In this document: piece after piece, positions 9,097 through 19,002 of the stretch
How positions within the stretch are numbered: the first letter of the stretch is position 1
How the letters are laid out: every line of letters starts with the position of its first letter
Assembly (NCBI GenBank): GCA_020723325.1
Contig: DYJD01000014.1
Location: 1 to 64,000, forward strand
Length of the DNA: 64,000 nt
Source of the DNA: Desulfosudis oleivorans
GTDB lineage: Bacteria; Desulfobacterota; Desulfobacteria; Desulfobacterales; SURF-7
Reading direction: 5' to 3'
Position numbers and translations under genes: made by a program
Notes under the pieces: model-generated
What the model was told of the DNA's origin: nothing
Seen by the model: the letters and a program-made list of their open reading frames with translations, nothing else
The model's database searches: none

Positions 9097-12000
9097 AAGG
9101 CGGCCTGGGTAACGACCGCTACCTGTTCAACCGCGGTGACGGCCGGGACACATTGGTGGATTTGTATCTGGACGATAATTTGTCCATGGGTTCCGGCGGC
9201 AGCGACACCCTGGCCTTTGGCAGTGGTATCGTGCCGGGCGACATCATTGCCGCCAAGGAGGGCAAAGATCTCATCATTGCCCTGAAGGAGGATGGAATAA
9301 GCTTTGACCAGTTGGTGGACCGCATCCAGATCAAAAACTGGTATATGCATGATAACCGTATCGAGAATTTTGAATTCCAGGACGGCACGACCTGGTCGGC
9401 GGTGGAACTGATCAGTCACATGGGCACGCCGGCGGATGATATCATCACCGGCCTGAACATGGACACGGTTTTCACGGACAATGCCGGTGATGACGCCTAT
9501 GAAGGCATGCAGGCCGGCGATACCTATTACTTCGGGCCGGGCCACGGCCGGGATACCCTGTCGGATCTGGGCGGCATGGACAGAATCGTCTTCAAGCAGG
9601 GTATCCAGCCCCAGGACCTGCGAATCACCTGGCGCCAGGGCAGCTACGACATCATCATCACCTACCAGGGGAACGAAACCGACCAACTCACCCTGGAGGG
9701 CTGGTATAGTACCGAGCGGCGCGTTGAAACCTTCGAATTCGCCGACGGCACGGCCTGGACCCCTGTACAAATTCTCGCAGCCATGGAAACGGAAGGCGAG
9801 GATGTCTACAACGGCCTGGAAGACCAAAACAACATTATCCATGCCCGGGGCGGGGATGACATCATCAGCGCTTTTGAAGGCGATGATGCGCTGTACGGCG
9901 GCCACGGCGCGGACGGTCTGGACGGCCAGGCCGGCAATGACACCCTGGCGGGCGAGGCCGGTGACGATCTTCTGTGGGGCGGCCGGGGGGATGATGTGTA
10001 TGTTTTCAACCGCGGCGACGGCAAGGATACGATCCTGGACGATGACAAGCTGGCCCTGGGGTCCACCGGCAACGACCTGCTGCGTCTTTCCGGCGGCATT
10101 GCCCGGGAAGACCTGGTCTTTAAAATTGATCCTGTCGGGGACCGGCTTTACATCGGCATCAAGAATCCGGCCCAGCCGGACCTGGCCTTTGAAGAACTTA
10201 CGGATGTCATCACCATTGAAAACTGGTTCCTGGCCAAGAACCGCATCGAAGGCATTGAGCTGACCGCCACCGGCCAGATCCTGTCTGTTGCCGACATCCT
10301 GGCGGCCATGGGCACGGACGGCGACGACGCTATCCGGGCCTTGTCCGAAGGCAGTGTGCTGAACGGCGGGCCGGGCCATGACAGCTTGTACGGCAATGCG
10401 GGCGATGACGACCTTGCGGGCGGCTCAGGTGACGATGTGATAAAAGCCGGCGCGGGCAAAGATACCCTTCACGGCGGCCTGGGCGCGGATACCCTGAACG
10501 GCCAGGACGGCGACGACACCTATGTGTACAACCGCGGCGACGGCCGGGATATGTTCACGAATGAGGTCAAAATCATGGGCCTGGCCTGTTTTGACTGGAT
10601 CGTGAATCCGGAAACCGGTCAAAGACGCTGGGGCCGCCTGTCCCAGGAATATACCGTGAACGGCGGCACGGACACCCTGACCTTTGGCAGCGGCATCCTG
10701 CCCGAGGATCTTCTGGTGCGCCCATCCGGTGAGGACATCCTGCTGGGACTGAAAGAGCCCGGCAAGGCCTTTGAAGAGCTGGCGGATATCATCACCATCA
10801 AGGATGGATTCAGCGGGCTTACGGCCATCGAAGCTTTCCGGTTTGAGGACGGCCGGGTCCTCACCACCCAGGAGATCCTGGATCTCATGTATACCGAAGG
10901 CGACGACGTGGTGACTTATGAAACCAATGCGGACCTGATCGCCAATGCCAAGGGGGGCAATGACAGCGTAACCACCGGCGCGGGCAATGACCGGATCAGG
11001 GGCGGCGCCGGCAGCGACAGCCTGAACGGCGGTTTGGGTAATGATGTTTATATGTTCGGCCGCGGGGACGGCCGCGATCACGTGGCGGACAAGGGCCTTG
11101 AGGCATGGTGGCAGTACAGCGCCGGTGATGACGCCGTCCGCCTTACAGGCGGTTTAAGCCAAAATGATCTGGTAGTGGCCTGGGGCGGCCTGTTGACCGG
11201 ATATTACCGCAACGGAGAATTTCTGGGGGATACCTGGGATTTCGATGTGGTTTATGAAAACCATGACAATGACCTGATCATCGGCCTGAGAGAGGACGGC
11301 AAATCGCCGGTTGAGCTGGCTGACCGCATGCTGGTTCAGGACTGGTTCAATCAGGAATCCCGCATCGAGAGCATTGTTTTTGATGATGGTTCCACGCTGG
11401 ATTCCCAGGCTGTCCTGGACGCGGTTTTCACCCAGGGACCGGACCGCCTCAAGGTGCCCCAGGCGGACATGGGCCATGTTTTCAACAGCCTTGACGGCGA
11501 CGACGACATTGCCGGTGGTCTGAAGGAGGATGTGATCCATGCCGGTGGCGGCAATGACACGGCGGCCGGCGGCCGGGGCCGGGATCTCATCAGCGGCCAG
11601 GCCGGCGACGACATCATTTTCGGCGATGAACCCACCGATTATGCGGGCGACCGGCCGGTGCACGGCGATGATGTGCTTGACGGCGGTCTGGGGGATGACA
11701 TCCTGCAAGGCAACGGCGGCTTTGACAGCTTGACCGGCGGCCAAGGAGGGGATTCCGTGTATGGCGGCCTGGGGGACGATGTGTATTTTTATGAGCGCGG
11801 CCATGGCCGTGACCTGGTTCAGGACCAGGCCGGGTTCAGCGGGGAGCGGGAGACTGTCGATCGCTTCGGGCATAGCAGTTGGATCACGGTTCAACACGAA
11901 TTCCAGGCCGGCAACGACACCCTGGTCTTCGGCCCGGGCATCCGGCCGGAGGATGTATTGTTTGTCTGGGATTATCAAAAAGACGCCGACGGCGCCGCTG

Positions 12001-15000
12001 TGAACCGGGACCGCAATATCGGCAAGGACGACCTGATCGTGGCCCTGAAGGACCCGGCCAATCCCGACGCGGGCCTTGCGGAATTGGCCGATCAGATCGT
12101 GCTCAAGGACTGGTTCAAGCGCGCCGTGCCCCGGGCCTATGATGAATGGGATGATCCCAATGCCGGCGTCAACAACTACCCGGCTTATGCCGACCTGCAC
12201 GGCGAATACGTCAACCGCATCGACAGCTTCCGGTTTGAGAACAACGGCGAGGTGGTTGTATTGAGCGGCCGGGACATGGTCCAGGCCCTGCAAAGTGAAC
12301 GGGACGACCGTATCGAGGCGGCGTCGGATGAGGCTGCGATGATTTGCGGACTTTCCGGCAACGATGTGCTGAGCGGCCACAAGGGGGATGACGAATTGTA
12401 CGGCGGTGCCGGCAATGACCGCCTGAACGGCGGCTACGGCCAAAACATCCTGGACGGGGGCCAGGGCGACGACACCTATGTGGTCACCAGCGAGAACAAT
12501 CCGCCCTGGGACAACTACACCAGCCATGACCGGATCACGGACGGCGACGGCATTGACAAGGTCTTGTTTCTGAACGACATCGCCCGGGAAGACATCATCT
12601 TCACCAAGGAAGGCGAGGATCTCCTGATCACCTATGGCGTGGACCGGCAGCACAGCCTGCGCATTGCCGGCAACAGCGTGGAAAATTTTGAGATGAACGA
12701 CCGTTCCTTTATCCGCCGGCAGGAAATCGAGGCGGCCCTGGCCGCCATTGCCGTAAGGGCCGGCCGGCCGTTGGAGTCCATCTCGGCGGCGGACATCGCC
12801 GGCGACCTGGAGCTGAAAACCATTCTCTACAATGCCTGGACCGACCGGTTCACGGAGCTTCAGGGTTATGCGGACTGGAACCGCTTCACCGGCAATACCC
12901 AAAACGAGGTGGTTTTCGGCGGCGGGGACCAGGATGAATTAATCGGCCACAGCGGCAATGACATTTTTCACGGCCTTACCGGCGACGATACCCTGAATGC
13001 CGGCAACGGCAACGATGTGTATGTCTTCAGCCGCGGGGACAACAACGACACCATTCTGGATGCGGAAGACCCGCGCACCATCACCGGCGGCGACAACGGC
13101 GGGGGTGGCGGCGGCGGCGAGGGCGAGGGCGGCGGTGAAGGCGGCGGGGACGACGGTGGCGATGACGGCGGCAATGCCTGGGAAATCACGGCCAACCCGG
13201 CGCCCAGTGACGATACGTTGCGGTTCCGGAACGATATCCATGGGGAAGATCTGGAAGTCTATTGGACCAATGAGCAGGACGACAGCCACGACAGCAGACT
13301 GGACGACCTGCTGATCCGGGTGAATCCAGGGGGCGGTCCGTCGGGCTTGAACGACCGCGCGGCGAATATCAGCACCATCCTAGACTACTACAGCTCCCGT
13401 ATTTTATATGAATATACCTATAATACCGACCTGGCCGAATGGGAATGGCAGGAGCGCGCCCTGACCGCGGCGGATCTGGAAGGCTACGGCGACAAGGTCA
13501 TCCGCCATTTTGCCTACGAACTCCAATACGGTCGCGACCGGGTGACGTATACGATGGACTTTTCCGCTCTCACGGATTTCCTGAACGACTATGAAAAACA
13601 GGCGGCCTATCTGGATGAATACCGGCCGGAAGCGGACAGTATCCGCATCCGGCACTTCTATGACCGGGACTACACCATTGAGAATTTCACCCTGGAAGCG
13701 GAAAACCGGAACCTGACCCTGGCCCAAATCATGGACATCATGTCCACGGACAAGCCCGAAACCATCCGCGGCGTGGATTGGGCCGGGAATGTCATCAACG
13801 CCGAGGCCGGCGGCGATGCCGTGATGGGCGGCGACCTGAACGACACCATCCAGGGCGGACACGGCAGTGATTTTATCAACGGCCGCAACGGGGACGACAC
13901 CTATCTGTTCGAAATCGGGGACGGCCGCGACAGTTTGCGGGACGACATTTACGAATTCCGCAATGCGGCCAATGATGCCCGTTACTGGGAAAGCCGGGAG
14001 AATTTTGCGGATGAAGGCACGGATATCAGCACCTGGGAGCCCTCGGCCGGTTTTGACACCGTGATTTTCGGCGCGGGGCTTTCGGTGCGGAATGTGGGCT
14101 TTGCCCGTTTCCCCAATGACTATGCTTCCGGTTTGTATGTGGGCTACGGCGCCAAAATCGCGGCCGACGATGAAAACGGGGATTGGGTCACGGACCGGCT
14201 GGGCAGCGCTGCTTTTTACGCCTTCGGTCTGGGCCTGGAACCGGCCGGGACCATGGAAGACCTGGTCTATGCCGATGACATTTACATTCCCAACCAATTG
14301 TCCGTCAACCGGGATATCGACAAATTCGTCATGGCCGACGGGGCCTGGATCAGCGCGGATGAAGTCATGGCGGGAATCCAGGCGGCCCGGAATTATGCCC
14401 AGGAGAACGCCGCCATCCTGGCGGACCTGTCCGCCTTTGGCCGGGAGGCCCGCGGATATGTGGAACAGGTGCTGCTGGGTCAATGGCATCGGATGGACAA
14501 GACGATCAATGGAACGGATAACGCCGATCAACTGAATGCCGGCGATGGCGATGATACAGTGAACGCCGGCGCCGGGGACGATGTGATCACGGGCGGATTC
14601 GGGGCAGATCAGCTCAACGGCGGCAGCGGCAACGACACCTATCTTTACAATCGTTGGGACGGCCGCGACACAATCCTGGACAATGCCGGCAGCGACAAGC
14701 TGGTGCTCGGGCCGGAGCTCGCGGCCCGGGAGCTCCGGGTGTTTCTGGATGAAACCACCGGGGACCTGACCGTGGGTATGATCGATGAAGTGCAAAAAGG
14801 CCGAATCGAGGCCCAGGGCGGCGAGTATGCTCCCGGTCCCGGGGATTTGAACCAGAAAATCGTGGTCGGCGGCTGGTATGGGCTGGAGGGTCGCATGGAG
14901 GAATTTGTCATCAACGACGAAACCCTCGGCGCCATGGAATTCTATAACCGCTTTTTCACGTCGGAAGGCGATGACGTGATCAAGGGCCTGGCCGGCGACA

Positions 15001-17675
15001 ATGTCATTGACGCCAAGGCCGGAAACGATGAGATCCGGCTGGGCAACGGCAACCAGACCGTGCATGCCGGCGCCGGGGACGATATGGTGGTGACCGGTTC
15101 CGGCAACGACATCATCCACGGCGACGCCGGATCAGACGTGATTGCCGCCGGCGCCGGCAATGATACAATCTATACCCAAGGCGCGGGCAATTCCATCACC
15201 GGCGGCGCCGGCAGCGATGCCTTGTACGGCGGCAGCGGCGGCGACACCTATCATTATCAGGCCGGGGAAGGCACGGATGTGATTTATGACGCGGGGGGCA
15301 TCGATGAACTTGCGTTGGGGGACGGCATCCTGGCGACCAATACCGGCTTTGCCAAGAGCGGGGATGATGTCGTGATCACCCTCCAGGACGGCAGCACCAT
15401 CCGCATCCGCGACTTTGCCCTGCCGGACAGCCGCATTGAAAACCTGCGCTTCGGGGATGGAACCCTCCATGACCTGGAAAGCCTGCTGCCGGACCCCAAC
15501 CTGCCTGGCATCTCTGCGGAAAACTACAATCTGACCATTCAGGAGGATCAGGCGGTTCAGGGAGGCATTGTCCTGACCAACGCCGGTTCAGGGGTGAGCT
15601 TCATTGTGGCTGAGAATTGCGCAAACGGTCATTTCAGCGTCAATCCGGACGGCACCTGGTCCTACACCCCCAATCCCCATTACTACGGCAATGACCGGGT
15701 GACGGTGGCCATCAGCAACAGCCTGGGCCAGTCCACCACTTCCATTTTACAATTCGAGATCCTGTCCGTGAATTTCGCTCCGGAAGTGACCGCGGGCGGC
15801 CCGTTCATATTGCAGGATGCGCGTGGCCGGGCAGGCGCTCTTGCGGTCACGGACCCGGACAATGATCCGCTGACCTATGCCGTGACGGCCGCGCCTGAAA
15901 ACGGCCAACTGGTGGTGGATGCCACCGGCAACTGGCAGTATACCGCCGCCGAGGGGTTCATGGGCTTGGAGCGGGCCGTGATTGCCGTGGACGACGGCAA
16001 CGGCGGCCGGGTGGAAGCCGTCCTGGATTTTGATGTGCGCGTCTCGCCGCCCACCATGGCCGATCAGAACTTCAGCCTTCCAGAGGACGGCACCGTCACC
16101 GGATTTCTGGAAGCGCTCAATCCCATCGGCGGTCCGGTAACCTACAGCATCAGCCAAGACAGCGCCAACGGCGGTTTCACGCTGGGCGCGGACGGGGCCT
16201 TTGCCTACCTGCCCAATGCGGATTTCAATGGTGCCGACCAAACCATCGTCACCGTGACCAACGCTTACGGCCTGAGCGCCTCGGCCGGCCTGAATTTCAC
16301 CATTACGCCGGTAAACGACGCGCCGGTACTGAACGTTCCCCAGGAGAACCTGGTGGTTTTCGGCGTTGCCTCCGTCGCCGGCCGGATTGAGGCAAGCGAT
16401 GTGGAGGGCGACAGCCTGAATTGCAGTGTGGCCGTCAACCCCGGCCATGGAACCATCCGGATCGACCAAAGCGGCAACTGGTATTACTTCCCCCTGGATG
16501 GATATCTGGGCGCGGATCAGGCCGTCATCAACGTTGAGGACGGTCAGGGCGGCAGCGCTGCCAAAACCCTCAACTTTACCATGACCGGCTATGTGGGCGG
16601 TGATGTGGTCATTCCGGCCGGCGGTGCCAAAACCCTATGCCTGCCGGATATCGGCAAGGATGATTTACAATTGTCCCGTGAGGGCCGCAACTTGCTGATC
16701 AACGTGCGCGCCCGGGGCACCATCACCCTCGCGGACTATTTCCTGAGTCCCGCCGCCGGGGTAAGCCGTTTGGAAACCGGCGACGGCCCCCTGTATTTGG
16801 GCAAGGATGTCATCCTGGAAAATCCTGCGGTGCCGGTTAATCCAGGCGACCCGGCCTCCTATGCCGTTTTTTACGGCCGCAAGGATGTCCGCAACCTGAT
16901 TTTCGGCGGAGGCGACAAGGATAAAATAAACGGCGCCAACAGAGCCGATGTGCTTTTCGGTTGGGATAATGATGATATCCTGTACGGCAAGGAAGGCGAC
17001 GATACCTTGATTTGCGGCTCAGGAGCGGACAAGGCCTACGGCAACACCGGCGACGACACGCTATATGGGGACGGCGGCAGCGACGTTCTCTACGGCATGG
17101 AAGGCCGGGATATGCTTGTGGGCGGCGGCGACAGCGACAAGCTGTACGGCTATGACGGTGATGACCGGCTGTACGGCGACGACGGCAATGATACTCTGGA
17201 CAGCGGTATCGGCAACGATCTGCTGGTGGGTGGTAAAGATGCCGATTATTGTAAAGGCGGCGGCGGCGATGATATTTACTGCTTCAAGCCGGGTGACGGC
17301 AGCGATACCATCTGGGACCGCTATACCACGGACAGCACGGCCACCGGCCATAAGGACGGGGGGCTGGATACCATCCGCTTCGGTCAAGGAACAGCAAAAG
17401 AGGATGTGGCCATCTTCCTGAAATACGAGACCCTCCGCATTCAGTACGGCGACACGGACGTGATTCAGGTTCAGAAACAGTCCGACAGCCTGGACGCCGT
17501 GGAAAGAATCGAACTCTCGGACGGCAGTTATTTGACCAGCGCCGACATCAACCGCATTGCCCAGGAAATGGCGGCCTATGCCGTCAACGAGGGGATCAGC
17601 CTGACATCGGTGGAGGATGTGCGCCGCAACCAAGACCTTATGACCTTGATTACCAGCGCTTGGCATCCGGCTTGA
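8982..17675 (+). CDS. Giant RTX protein, C-terminal part: RTX arrays, cadherin-like domains, secretion end
   Basis: Second part (2,897 codons) of the same gene, in the -1 frame. The ATG at 8982 has no ribosome site; it is simply where the frame resumes the repeat GRGGNDTMEGREGMDVL. With one base restored, the whole gene 3997-17675 would be 4,559 residues. The part holds about a dozen RTX blocks, each ending in a D-x-Y-x-F-x-R-G-D-G-R-D module followed by an HCBP-related strand region. A Gly/Asp/Glu-rich linker lies at 13096-13176, and four cadherin-like domains at about 15500-16590. The C-terminal RTX block ends in a type I secretion-like tail (DLMTLITSAWHPA). Loops of this kind fold on binding Ca2+ outside the cell. 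A C-terminal-like module also occurs internally at 12690-12850. Confidence 0.85.
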   Translation: MLFGRGGNDTMEGREGMDVLFGENGNDTLVGNAGADFLKGGLGNDRYLFNRGDGRDTLVDLYLDDNLSMGSGGSDTLAFGSGIVPGDIIAAKEGKDLIIALKEDGISFDQLVDRIQIKNWYMHDNRIENFEFQDGTTWSAVELISHMGTPADDIITGLNMDTVFTDNAGDDAYEGMQAGDTYYFGPGHGRDTLSDLGGMDRIVFKQGIQPQDLRITWRQGSYDIIITYQGNETDQLTLEGWYSTERRVETFEFADGTAWTPVQILAAMETEGEDVYNGLEDQNNIIHARGGDDIISAFEGDDALYGGHGADGLDGQAGNDTLAGEAGDDLLWGGRGDDVYVFNRGDGKDTILDDDKLALGSTGNDLLRLSGGIAREDLVFKIDPVGDRLYIGIKNPAQPDLAFEELTDVITIENWFLAKNRIEGIELTATGQILSVADILAAMGTDGDDAIRALSEGSVLNGGPGHDSLYGNAGDDDLAGGSGDDVIKAGAGKDTLHGGLGADTLNGQDGDDTYVYNRGDGRDMFTNEVKIMGLACFDWIVNPETGQRRWGRLSQEYTVNGGTDTLTFGSGILPEDLLVRPSGEDILLGLKEPGKAFEELADIITIKDGFSGLTAIEAFRFEDGRVLTTQEILDLMYTEGDDVVTYETNADLIANAKGGNDSVTTGAGNDRIRGGAGSDSLNGGLGNDVYMFGRGDGRDHVADKGLEAWWQYSAGDDAVRLTGGLSQNDLVVAWGGLLTGYYRNGEFLGDTWDFDVVYENHDNDLIIGLREDGKSPVELADRMLVQDWFNQESRIESIVFDDGSTLDSQAVLDAVFTQGPDRLKVPQADMGHVFNSLDGDDDIAGGLKEDVIHAGGGNDTAAGGRGRDLISGQAGDDIIFGDEPTDYAGDRPVHGDDVLDGGLGDDILQGNGGFDSLTGGQGGDSVYGGLGDDVYFYERGHGRDLVQDQAGFSGERETVDRFGHSSWITVQHEFQAGNDTLVFGPGIRPEDVLFVWDYQKDADGAAVNRDRNIGKDDLIVALKDPANPDAGLAELADQIVLKDWFKRAVPRAYDEWDDPNAGVNNYPAYADLHGEYVNRIDSFRFENNGEVVVLSGRDMVQALQSERDDRIEAASDEAAMICGLSGNDVLSGHKGDDELYGGAGNDRLNGGYGQNILDGGQGDDTYVVTSENNPPWDNYTSHDRITDGDGIDKVLFLNDIAREDIIFTKEGEDLLITYGVDRQHSLRIAGNSVENFEMNDRSFIRRQEIEAALAAIAVRAGRPLESISAADIAGDLELKTILYNAWTDRFTELQGYADWNRFTGNTQNEVVFGGGDQDELIGHSGNDIFHGLTGDDTLNAGNGNDVYVFSRGDNNDTILDAEDPRTITGGDNGGGGGGGEGEGGGEGGGDDGGDDGGNAWEITANPAPSDDTLRFRNDIHGEDLEVYWTNEQDDSHDSRLDDLLIRVNPGGGPSGLNDRAANISTILDYYSSRILYEYTYNTDLAEWEWQERALTAADLEGYGDKVIRHFAYELQYGRDRVTYTMDFSALTDFLNDYEKQAAYLDEYRPEADSIRIRHFYDRDYTIENFTLEAENRNLTLAQIMDIMSTDKPETIRGVDWAGNVINAEAGGDAVMGGDLNDTIQGGHGSDFINGRNGDDTYLFEIGDGRDSLRDDIYEFRNAANDARYWESRENFADEGTDISTWEPSAGFDTVIFGAGLSVRNVGFARFPNDYASGLYVGYGAKIAADDENGDWVTDRLGSAAFYAFGLGLEPAGTMEDLVYADDIYIPNQLSVNRDIDKFVMADGAWISADEVMAGIQAARNYAQENAAILADLSAFGREARGYVEQVLLGQWHRMDKTINGTDNADQLNAGDGDDTVNAGAGDDVITGGFGADQLNGGSGNDTYLYNRWDGRDTILDNAGSDKLVLGPELAARELRVFLDETTGDLTVGMIDEVQKGRIEAQGGEYAPGPGDLNQKIVVGGWYGLEGRMEEFVINDETLGAMEFYNRFFTSEGDDVIKGLAGDNVIDAKAGNDEIRLGNGNQTVHAGAGDDMVVTGSGNDIIHGDAGSDVIAAGAGNDTIYTQGAGNSITGGAGSDALYGGSGGDTYHYQAGEGTDVIYDAGGIDELALGDGILATNTGFAKSGDDVVITLQDGSTIRIRDFALPDSRIENLRFGDGTLHDLESLLPDPNLPGISAENYNLTIQEDQAVQGGIVLTNAGSGVSFIVAENCANGHFSVNPDGTWSYTPNPHYYGNDRVTVAISNSLGQSTTSILQFEILSVNFAPEVTAGGPFILQDARGRAGALAVTDPDNDPLTYAVTAAPENGQLVVDATGNWQYTAAEGFMGLERAVIAVDDGNGGRVEAVLDFDVRVSPPTMADQNFSLPEDGTVTGFLEALNPIGGPVTYSISQDSANGGFTLGADGAFAYLPNADFNGADQTIVTVTNAYGLSASAGLNFTITPVNDAPVLNVPQENLVVFGVASVAGRIEASDVEGDSLNCSVAVNPGHGTIRIDQSGNWYYFPLDGYLGADQAVINVEDGQGGSAAKTLNFTMTGYVGGDVVIPAGGAKTLCLPDIGKDDLQLSREGRNLLINVRARGTITLADYFLSPAAGVSRLETGDGPLYLGKDVILENPAVPVNPGDPASYAVFYGRKDVRNLIFGGGDKDKINGANRADVLFGWDNDDILYGKEGDDTLICGSGADKAYGNTGDDTLYGDGGSDVLYGMEGRDMLVGGGDSDKLYGYDGDDRLYGDDGNDTLDSGIGNDLLVGGKDADYCKGGGGDDIYCFKPGDGSDTIWDRYTTDSTATGHKDGGLDTIRFGQGTAKEDVAIFLKYETLRIQYGDTDVIQVQKQSDSLDAVERIELSDGSYLTSADINRIAQEMAAYAVNEGISLTSVEDVRRNQDLMTLITSAWHPA
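12690..12850 (+). other. Internal copy of the RTX C-terminal module
   Basis: The segment MNDRSFIRRQEIE...AAIAVRAG, LESISAADI, LELKTILYNAW matches the true C-terminus (LSDGSYLTSADIN...AAYAVNEG, LTSVEDVRR, DLMTLITSAW, 17515-17668) in order and spacing. It looks like a former C-terminus now embedded in the middle of the protein. Confidence 0.6.
15508..16590 (+). other. Four tandem cadherin-like domains in the RTX protein
   Basis: Four repeats of about 90 residues, each with a D/E-rich entry (QEDQAV, EDGTVTG), a GxxSVNPDGTWSYTPNPHYYG-type strand pair, and an exit such as VNDAPVL or NFAPEV. Boundaries are about 15508-15790, 15772-16047, 16048-16330 and 16312-16590. Such domains serve as stalks or adhesion modules in large secreted proteins. 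Confidence 0.75.
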
Positions 17676-18994
17676 TCAACCTGGGCGCTTGGCACAAACG
17701 AAAGCTCGCCGGCATCCTGACGGCTGTTTTGGCGTTGGGATGCATGGGCGGCCAGGCAGGGGCGGTCACCCTTGACATTTACGGGGTTTTGGCCGCGGCT
17801 GAAAAGCATTCCCATGACCTGAAAATCGCCGATATCGACGTGGCCATCAGCGTGCTGCGCAAGGCTGAGGTGCGTTCCTTGTATTTTCCCACCTTGACCT
17901 TGCGCATGGATAACGAATATGTGCATCCTTTTGCTGAAAAGCGGCAATCCGTAATATCCATCGGCGATTATGTGAGCGCCGCCGATTCCCCGCTGTACCA
18001 GCATTCCCTGAGCGCCCGCCTGGGTTATCAGCTTTATCATTTCGGCAGCAGCGGCTTGAAATACGAGAATGCCGAACGGGAAGTCGGCATGGCCCGGCTG
18101 AATGCCGAGCAAACCCGCATTACCCTTAGCCTGGCGGTGCTGGATCAATACGCCGAAGGACTGAAAATCGAAAAACGCCTGGCGGCTGAAAAGAAAATCA
18201 TGAAACGGCGCAAGCTGTGCTTTCGCCATTATCAGAAGCTGCGGGATGCCGGCCGGGCCGGCCGCAACGAGGTTGAAACAGCCGCCCTGGATCTTTCCGA
18301 ATCCATGGGCCGCCTGGATGATCTGAAGGAAGCCCGGCAGGCAAGTTTGATTCGGCTTGGGTTTTATACCGGTGAGGTTTATTCGGCCCGGGCCGTTGCT
18401 TTCTCAGATTTCGACGAGCCTTCGGGCGCCGAGGCCCTGCCGGATGTGCGGCGCCTGCCGGAGATACAGGCGCTGGACATCCAGATCCGTCAAAAGGAAA
18501 CCGAATATGCCATCGTCCGCAAAGAAATGCTGCCCCAATTGATGCTGTATGGTTCTTATCGCATGTACGGCAGCAGTGATACTCCGGCCGTCTCCTTTTC
18601 AGAACTGGAATCCAATGACGCCAGGGTGGCCCTGACGGCCGAGTGGGAGTTGTTTTCCGGCTTTCGTGATTCGGCCAAAGCCGATCGCCTGCTGAAGGAA
18701 GTGGAGCGCCTGCGCCGGCAAAAGGAAAAACGAATCGCTGAATTGGAACGGGAGGCGGCCGTCATCTACGACAATTTCAGCGGGTATCGCCACCGCCGGG
18801 AAAAGACCGGCACACACCTGGCCCGGATTCAGGCGAGTGCGGACACCCTTGCGCGTCTTGCCGAGCAGCAAACAGCCGACCGGATATCTTTCCTGCAAAA
18901 GGAAATTGAATTGATCGATCAGGAACTGGCGCTGTCCCTGAAAAAGACGGACCAGGGGTGCGCGGCGTTGAAATTGAAATACCTGGGGCATTGA
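17660..18994 (+). CDS. TolC-like outer membrane efflux protein (type I secretion)
   Basis: A 444-residue outer membrane factor of the OEP/TolC family. It has a signal peptide (ILTAVLALGCMGG, cleavage near QAGA), then long helical segments rich in Ala, Leu, Glu and Arg, with the two-fold OEP layout (LDIYGVLAAAEKHSHDL at the start, IQALDIQIRQKETEYAIVRK at mid-protein, and LFSGFRDSAKADRL in the second half). No ATG is available in the right place. TTG 17660 or TTG 17672 are the likely starts, and both overlap the RTX stop at 17673-17675, so translation is coupled. It provides the outer membrane exit duct for the RTX protein, working with the next two genes. Confidence 0.85.
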   Translation: MASGLINLGAWHKRKLAGILTAVLALGCMGGQAGAVTLDIYGVLAAAEKHSHDLKIADIDVAISVLRKAEVRSLYFPTLTLRMDNEYVHPFAEKRQSVISIGDYVSAADSPLYQHSLSARLGYQLYHFGSSGLKYENAEREVGMARLNAEQTRITLSLAVLDQYAEGLKIEKRLAAEKKIMKRRKLCFRHYQKLRDAGRAGRNEVETAALDLSESMGRLDDLKEARQASLIRLGFYTGEVYSARAVAFSDFDEPSGAEALPDVRRLPEIQALDIQIRQKETEYAIVRKEMLPQLMLYGSYRMYGSSDTPAVSFSELESNDARVALTAEWELFSGFRDSAKADRLLKEVERLRRQKEKRIAELEREAAVIYDNFSGYRHRREKTGTHLARIQASADTLARLAEQQTADRISFLQKEIELIDQELALSLKKTDQGCAALKLKYLGH

Positions 18995-19002
18995 GGGAAT
19001 CG

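Noticed and set aside
8937-10379. Long minus-strand open frames opposite the RTX gene (also 11154-12902 and 13404-15119)
   Set aside because: They mirror the GC-rich repeated codons of the RTX gene, have Val/Ala/Ile-rich antisense composition, no recognisable domains and no start signals.
5000-17300. CRISPR-like direct repeats
   Set aside because: The repeats are coding RTX nonapeptides with continuous frame and no spacer structure.
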